Shown here: in pieces, positions 59,542 through 64,000 of the stretch | Numbering within the stretch: the stretch's first letter is position 1 | Layout of the letters: every line of letters begins with the position of its first letter | NCBI RefSeq assembly: GCF_003711515.1 | Contig: NW_021167089.1 | Coordinates: 644,907 to 708,906 of the forward strand | Reading direction: 5' to 3' | Origin: Sodiomyces alkalinus F11 | Taxonomy: Eukaryota; Ascomycota; Sordariomycetes; Glomerellales; Plectosphaerellaceae | DNA: 64,000 bases | Translations under genes and position numbers: made by a program | The notes under the pieces: model-generated | Database searches by the model: none | The model's input: the letters and a program-made list of their open reading frames with translations, nothing else | Told to the model about the DNA's origin: nothing

Positions 59542-59797
59542 TTAATAATCGTCCTCTAATGAACGTTACGTACGCACTAATTACTGAAGTACATTTTTCT
59601 GAAAGTGGTCCCCTTAAATAACTGCAGGTGCAGGTACCTCCAAGCTCCAGATAATTACCTTACTCCGTAAAACTTGGGTAAAACTTGGGAGCAACTCAAC
59701 TGCGCCTAACGTCTGCAGACCGAGACGTGCTTCGACCTCCCTCCAGAACCCAGAAAGTTCTACTGATCTGGTTTGTCGTTTTCTGGTTCCCAACTCC
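59542..59797. other. Promoter region of the SIP1/Gemin2 gene
   Basis: The accessory island ends at 59541 and this 256-bp stretch leads to the next conserved gene. No TATA box is evident. Confidence 0.4.
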
Positions 59798-61609
59798 ATG
59801 GCTTCCAAGCGTAGTCATGCCACATCTACCGATGGGCAAGACGAGGCCTCTGTCGAGCAACCGGTGAAGAAACGATCCAAGAACCAGTCCAGCAGCTCCA
59901 AGTCCGGACGACAGCATCAAAATTCCCACATCGATCCTACTTGGGGCCAGAAATATGTCTTCTCCAGCTATGGCGATGCTACTACTACGATCCCCGCCGA
60001 TTCAGATGTCGAGTTCGAAGATGACGCCGATGCCATGGCCTATCTGAAGTCAGTGAGGTGGGTACAAATTCCTTACCCACACTTGGTTCTCACGCGGAAC
60101 TCTCTCTATTCCTTTCGTCTGCTGCAACGCGCTGAAACCAATTCTTCCTCGTTTCTGCAGTATCAAAAAAACATGCTGATATGGGGAGTGTTTTCCAGAC
60201 AAGAAGCTACCGGTATTCCCCATCTTCTCGTCGCCCCCAAGATCCCGATTGGGCCTCAACTTCCCGAAGGCTTCCGACCCCCCAACGGACCCGATGACGA
60301 TGCCAACGAGATAGCCGACAACAGCAAAGAGGAAGAATTAAGCGACACTGCACTCGATCGTGGTCTGTATGAAAGCGGTATTGGGGACTATTGCGGGCGC
60401 TATGAAGACGGCGCATACATCGGTCATCCTGATTCTTGGGTCGAAGAGGCAGAAGCACAAGGGGGTGAAGATGGCCAAGACTGGGACGGCTCGCCATCCC
60501 ACCGAAACGCCGATACCGAAGCAGCCGTTCACGAGGCCTACTTCGCCTCCCAGCTGGACCACTACCATGCCCTGCGCGCAGTCCTCCGATCCAAACCACC
60601 CGAAAGCGTCGTCTCCGATCTCCCTCGCACCCACAGCCCCCACGTCGGCCGCCTGGGCCCTCGGAGTCCCGTCTTCAAGATCTGGAACCACCGTCTCCGC
60701 AACACCGACCCGCTCCCCGCCCAGATCGCCTCCATGGACAAGGAGTCTGTCCTCCGGGTCCTCCGGGTCCTGCTCTCGGGCAGCTTCCTCCGCCGCGGCG
60801 CCGAGCTGCACGAGCGCACAAGCCGCTGGGTCTGGGCTCTGCTGGCTCGTCTCCCCCCGCCCGGCGAGCTGAACCACGTCGAGATCGCCTGGGTGCGCGA
60901 CCTGGGCCGCCGCGCCGTGCTCTTGAGCCAGAGCTTGGCAGATATGGCGAACCTCCGGGACGCACTCGACGGGGAGGGCGTAGACCTAGGCGTGCACGAG
61001 GCTGTGGATGACAGCTCCGACGACGACGAGGACGTGTTGCAAGACATGGAGGTCGAAGAGCCGGAACCCGAGGAGGACGAGGGCACGGTTGAAGAAGAAG
61101 ACGGAGACGATCAGCAGGAAAACACCGGTGCGATTTCTGGCGAACCAGACGGAATAGAAAGGAGAGATGAAACCGCTGCTGAACCCGCCGTTGGTGCTGC
61201 AACGGCAACCAAAGACGATACCGCAACCGCCGAGGACGTCGAAGACGGCGAGATCGACGAGAAGGGAGAGGAAGATCGGCACTCGCAATCCATGGACTGT
61301 TCCGAGGATGGCGAGGTGGTCGAGGACGACACGTCCGCGCCGCACCAGGCCGCCCCGGAGACAGACGAGGGGTTGGAAGCCGCGAAAGCGCGGGTGCTGG
61401 CGCAGCTCGAAGACGTCGACGTCCAACCCCCGGCTCAGGACTCCAGAGGGACAGCTGCGGAAGAGGAAGAAGACGAAAAAGCACCCGACGCCCGCTTGCG
61501 TGCCAGGATGAACATGCGTGCTACCCTGAACATGATCCTAACCGTCGCCGGTGAGTTCTACGGACAGCGGGATCTTCTCGAGTTCAGGGATCCCTTTGCA
61601 GGTATGTAG
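59798..61609 (+). CDS. SIP1/Gemin2-like protein (SMN-complex partner, snRNP assembly)
   Basis: Exons 59798-60057 and 60199-61609 encode 556 aa. Splicing joins YLKSVR to QEATGIPHLLVAPK, the conserved SIP1 block. Without it a 47-residue insert would interrupt the block. Later conserved parts are RRGAELHERTSRWVWALLAR, ELNHVEIAWVRDLGRRAVLL and AGEFYGQRDLLEFRDPFAG at the end. Gemin2 binds SMN and snRNPs and supports spliceosomal core assembly. A long acidic linker (residues about 355-530) is fungus-specific. The intron (60058-60198, 141 nt) is in frame and free of stops, so retention would be tolerated. A possible donor sits at the very end of the frame (GCAG|GTATGT), so the C-terminus may extend further. 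Confidence 0.82.
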   Translation: MASKRSHATSTDGQDEASVEQPVKKRSKNQSSSSKSGRQHQNSHIDPTWGQKYVFSSYGDATTTIPADSDVEFEDDADAMAYLKSVRWVQIPYPHLVLTRNSLYSFRLLQRAETNSSSFLQYQKNMLIWGVFSRQEATGIPHLLVAPKIPIGPQLPEGFRPPNGPDDDANEIADNSKEEELSDTALDRGLYESGIGDYCGRYEDGAYIGHPDSWVEEAEAQGGEDGQDWDGSPSHRNADTEAAVHEAYFASQLDHYHALRAVLRSKPPESVVSDLPRTHSPHVGRLGPRSPVFKIWNHRLRNTDPLPAQIASMDKESVLRVLRVLLSGSFLRRGAELHERTSRWVWALLARLPPPGELNHVEIAWVRDLGRRAVLLSQSLADMANLRDALDGEGVDLGVHEAVDDSSDDDEDVLQDMEVEEPEPEEDEGTVEEEDGDDQQENTGAISGEPDGIERRDETAAEPAVGAATATKDDTATAEDVEDGEIDEKGEEDRHSQSMDCSEDGEVVEDDTSAPHQAAPETDEGLEAAKARVLAQLEDVDVQPPAQDSRGTAAEEEEDEKAPDARLRARMNMRATLNMILTVAGEFYGQRDLLEFRDPFAGM

Positions 61610-62033
61610 CGCGGATTCTTTGCCCAGTTTTGCCATTACCAGGGAACGCAGGGAAAATGTGGGTGAACATGGCGTCTTGGGTGAACAAAAATTGGGCGAT
61701 TCGCTGTCTTGCCTGTCTTTACATGTGCTCCTTTTCCGCTTGATGTAACAATATTTTGATCACTTAGCCTTGAGGTAGGCTAGCTGTATGCTATCAAAAA
61801 GGGATACCCATTGGCAGTATAAAACACAACAGAAGTATGATACAGATGCAAAGAAACTGTCCTCAAAGGCAGCACTTGCCGAGTACAGAACGCCTGAACC
61901 AAAACAAAATGAGGCATTGCGGCCGTGGTCGCCCTCGTAACGCCAATACCATGTATCCAAGAAGCCCCTCGTCCCCCCCCCCAGCGTATCGTCGCATTAA
62001 ATACTCCATGTTCGTCCCCCATTTGTAAACTGC

Positions 62034-62834
62034 TCAAGAATCGCTTACGTCCATGCCATCCACAACAAGAAAATCAGCCTCCTCAAAGTCATCGATTGCC
62101 ATGTTCTCCTGTTCCACGGCTGGGACAGAGGTGGTAACCCCAGGAGTAACGGCGGTTTTCCGCCGCGCAACCCCCTTAGGAACAGCCATAACCCTCGCAT
62201 TGCCCGGTCCGACGGGCGCCAGGCTGCGGGGGCTGACATTGCCGTCCAGCCAGGCGTCGCATTCGCGCCATGTCCGTGCGGAGGTATCGCCGTCCGTGTC
62301 CTCCCCTGCCTCGTGAAATATGCGCTTCCGGGACGAAGACCCGGCATAGCTGGCGTTGCTTTCCACGCTCTCCTGCGAGCTGGTCAGGCCGGGGATGTCA
62401 TCCAGCTCGGGCAGGTGTCTTGCGTTGTCGCGTTCTTCGTGGCGGTCATAGGAAGGTTGCGTGGCGAGGCCGCCGACTTTGTGTATTCCGCAGAACGGAA
62501 GGAGTTCCCTCTGCGACGACGCCGCCAGAGTGGCGGACCTGCTGGTGGTGGGTGGTTCTGCAGATGAGGAGACGGGGACGTGTGTGTTGTCAACGTCGGA
62601 CCAGAGCTTGAAGCTGCTGTATGTTCCCGTCTTGTAACCCTCCGGAACACTCTTGCGGACGCGCATGCCGACGTTGAGGAGGTTGGTTTGAACGTTGGCC
62701 GGGAGGATGGGCTGGGAGGAGGCGGCGACAGGGGTGGTGGTGGGTGTGCGTGGGGAGAAGAAGGAGGTGATTTGGCGCTGGGAGGTCTCGCTTGCTGCGC
62801 CGGCGAACTGGCGCTTGATTCTTGGGGCGGACAT
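62034..62834 (-). CDS. Spd1/Dif1-like small ribonucleotide reductase regulator
   Basis: 266 aa, single exon, from ATG at 62834. The N-terminus reads MSAPRIKRQFAGAASETSQR. QITSFFSPR follows, matching a PIP-box consensus (QxxIxxFF) with a basic residue four positions after it, as in a CRL4-Cdt2 PIP degron, although the usual TD pair is TS. Next comes VQTNLLNVGMRVRKSVPEGY and TYSSFKLWSD, the region shared with RNR inhibitors (Spd1, Dif1, Hug1 type; RNR_inhib). Such proteins restrain ribonucleotide reductase outside S phase and are destroyed with PCNA on chromatin. The rest is Ser/Thr-rich and likely disordered. The role is inferred from motifs, not from overall similarity. Confidence 0.75.
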   Translation of the reverse strand: MSAPRIKRQFAGAASETSQRQITSFFSPRTPTTTPVAASSQPILPANVQTNLLNVGMRVRKSVPEGYKTGTYSSFKLWSDVDNTHVPVSSSAEPPTTSRSATLAASSQRELLPFCGIHKVGGLATQPSYDRHEERDNARHLPELDDIPGLTSSQESVESNASYAGSSSRKRIFHEAGEDTDGDTSARTWRECDAWLDGNVSPRSLAPVGPGNARVMAVPKGVARRKTAVTPGVTTSVPAVEQENMAIDDFEEADFLVVDGMDVSDS

Positions 62835-63090
62835 TTTGGGTCGTGTAATGTGCGCTTAATTCGACGATACGCAGGTCTGAAAAGGTCAACTGCAATGACG
62901 TCCAGAATCTAGGGGGGTCGAGGAGACCAGACGGACTTCGTCTTGACGTTATTCGTTTTTACAGGTCGGTTCGGTAGAAGGTGTGACACAAAACGGATAT
63001 ATTGAGTGTGTGCAAAGGGAGCTATCTAGAGCCTCTGTATAGGTTATGGGAGGTCTGACTACCTAGACGGCGTAACCTGATTGGTTGGCC

Positions 63091-63114
63091 GAGCGGAGTC
63101 ACGAGCGGAGTCAC
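63091..63114. repeat. Tandem 12-bp repeat, two units
   Basis: GAGCGGAGTCAC occurs twice in direct succession at the border of the AT-rich tail. Nothing else distinguishes it. Confidence 0.7.
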
Positions 63115-63229
63115 GTAACACCCGTAATACTCCCCCGTAGGCAGAGCTCTAAATATCCAAAACAGCTTAAACGGCTTAAACGGCCGAAAAGCTTGAAAAA
63201 CGCGTAAAACGCACAAAGCTCGAAAATAA

Positions 63230-64000
63230 CGTTAAAATCCTTTTATAAGTATTATTAGTTAGGCACTTTAAAGACTATAAACTAACTTATACTCTTTTTC
63301 TCTTTTTTATAGTAACTTCTATATAAGAATAAATACCGATACCTCCCGATTCTTTTTAATTAACTGTACTACTAATTATTCCTCCGAGTCTATACTATAT
63401 CGAAATAATAACCGAACCACTAAAATAATAATCTCCTCGCGTTATTAATCCCCTCGTGTTAATAATCCCCTCGTATTATTAATCTAATTCGACAGGGTGC
63501 ATAGTGGTATAATAATAAGATAAGGTCTAAAGCCCTCGCGATCTTATATATCTATATCTACCTTTTAAGTTAGTAATCGCGCATTATACCGCCTTTTTAG
63601 AGCAGCCTATTATTCTCGTGATAGTAATAGATTAGGTCCGCGATCTAATTAAGTTAGTTTTAGAGGTTAAAGATAGGGCTATATAGCTATGGTTAATTAG
63701 GGAAAAGTCGAATCTACCTCTATCTCTAAGGGCCTTGCTATTAAGGCTATCGTTATAGTCGTGGTTATTATTAGGTAATAGAATACTAATCAATTAGTTA
63801 CCTATATAGATATCTAACGTCTCTAGGTCTTCAGAGATCGTCTTTTATAAACCTTCTTCGTTACTAACGGTATCGGACAAGCGCTTACGGCCACGCCTTA
63901 GTGATTTATCGGTCTTTTAGCTCCTTATTAGGGATAGACTAAGCCACCCTATCTCTGCTATATTTAGTCTCCTAGCTAAGCGAGTCCTTAACCGTTATAA
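63230..64000. repeat. AT-rich RIP-like remnant at the right edge
   Basis: TA-rich sequence with TAG/TAA in all frames and little CpA, as in the identified transposon remnants. It contains three imperfect copies of about 20 bp with CCCCTCGTRTTATTAATA (63425-63482). It extends beyond the window and the element family is not identifiable. Confidence 0.55.

Noticed and set aside
1..64000. tRNA, 5S rRNA and CRISPR signals
   Set aside because: B-box-like GTTCGA words occur (for example near 17130 and 30176), but none sits in a cloverleaf with a matching A box and acceptor stem. No spacer-repeat array is present.

Overview
This is nuclear DNA from a filamentous ascomycete (Pezizomycotina, most likely Sordariomycetes). 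The genes are split by short introns of about 50-140 nt with GTRNGT donors and CTNAC branch points. The conserved genes are typical of filamentous fungi. Transposons and some accessory genes carry stop codons of the CAA/CAG/TGG-to-TAA/TAG kind (CpA to TpA), the signature of repeat-induced point mutation (RIP). I did not identify the species.

Layout. Positions 1-7.2 kb hold no gene I recognise but contain a 501-bp foldback MITE. Positions 7.2-28.4 kb are a conserved block: a NIMA-type kinase (-), an ankyrin/BTB protein (+), the COMPASS PHD subunit Spp1 (-), the copper chaperone Sco1 (+), a CECR5-type HAD phosphatase (+), a RIP-degraded Tc1/mariner element, choline kinase (+), the molybdopterin synthase large subunit (-), an Arb2-domain protein (-) and mitoribosomal protein Mrp2/uS14m (-). 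Positions 28.95-59.54 kb are an accessory island. Positions 59.8-62.8 kb return to conserved genes: a SIP1/Gemin2 protein (+) and a Spd1/Dif1-like ribonucleotide reductase regulator with a PIP-box-like motif (-). The last kilobase is AT-rich RIP debris.

The island is the main interest. Its first gene is a DUF3435 tyrosine recombinase, the family that includes the captains of giant Starship transposons. It points into the island and has two single-base deletions, one at the codon where the catalytic tyrosine is expected. Behind it lie a BTB/POZ gene, a Cys-rich protein with a duplicated domain, a chimera of two gene fragments, a MYND-finger gene split by a piggyBac element, a fungal STAND-type N-terminal domain gene split by a 160-bp MITE, a degenerate kinase, a C2H2 protein, a coiled-coil protein and a Myb-like protein. 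Several carry only one or a few RIP-type stops. The outer limits carry inverted PIF/Harbinger ends, each flanked by TTA. A 10-bp direct repeat (ACTAAGTTAG) occurs exactly 27,600 bp apart just inside. This fits, without proving, a captain-bearing element inserted into a resident Harbinger transposon between two housekeeping genes.
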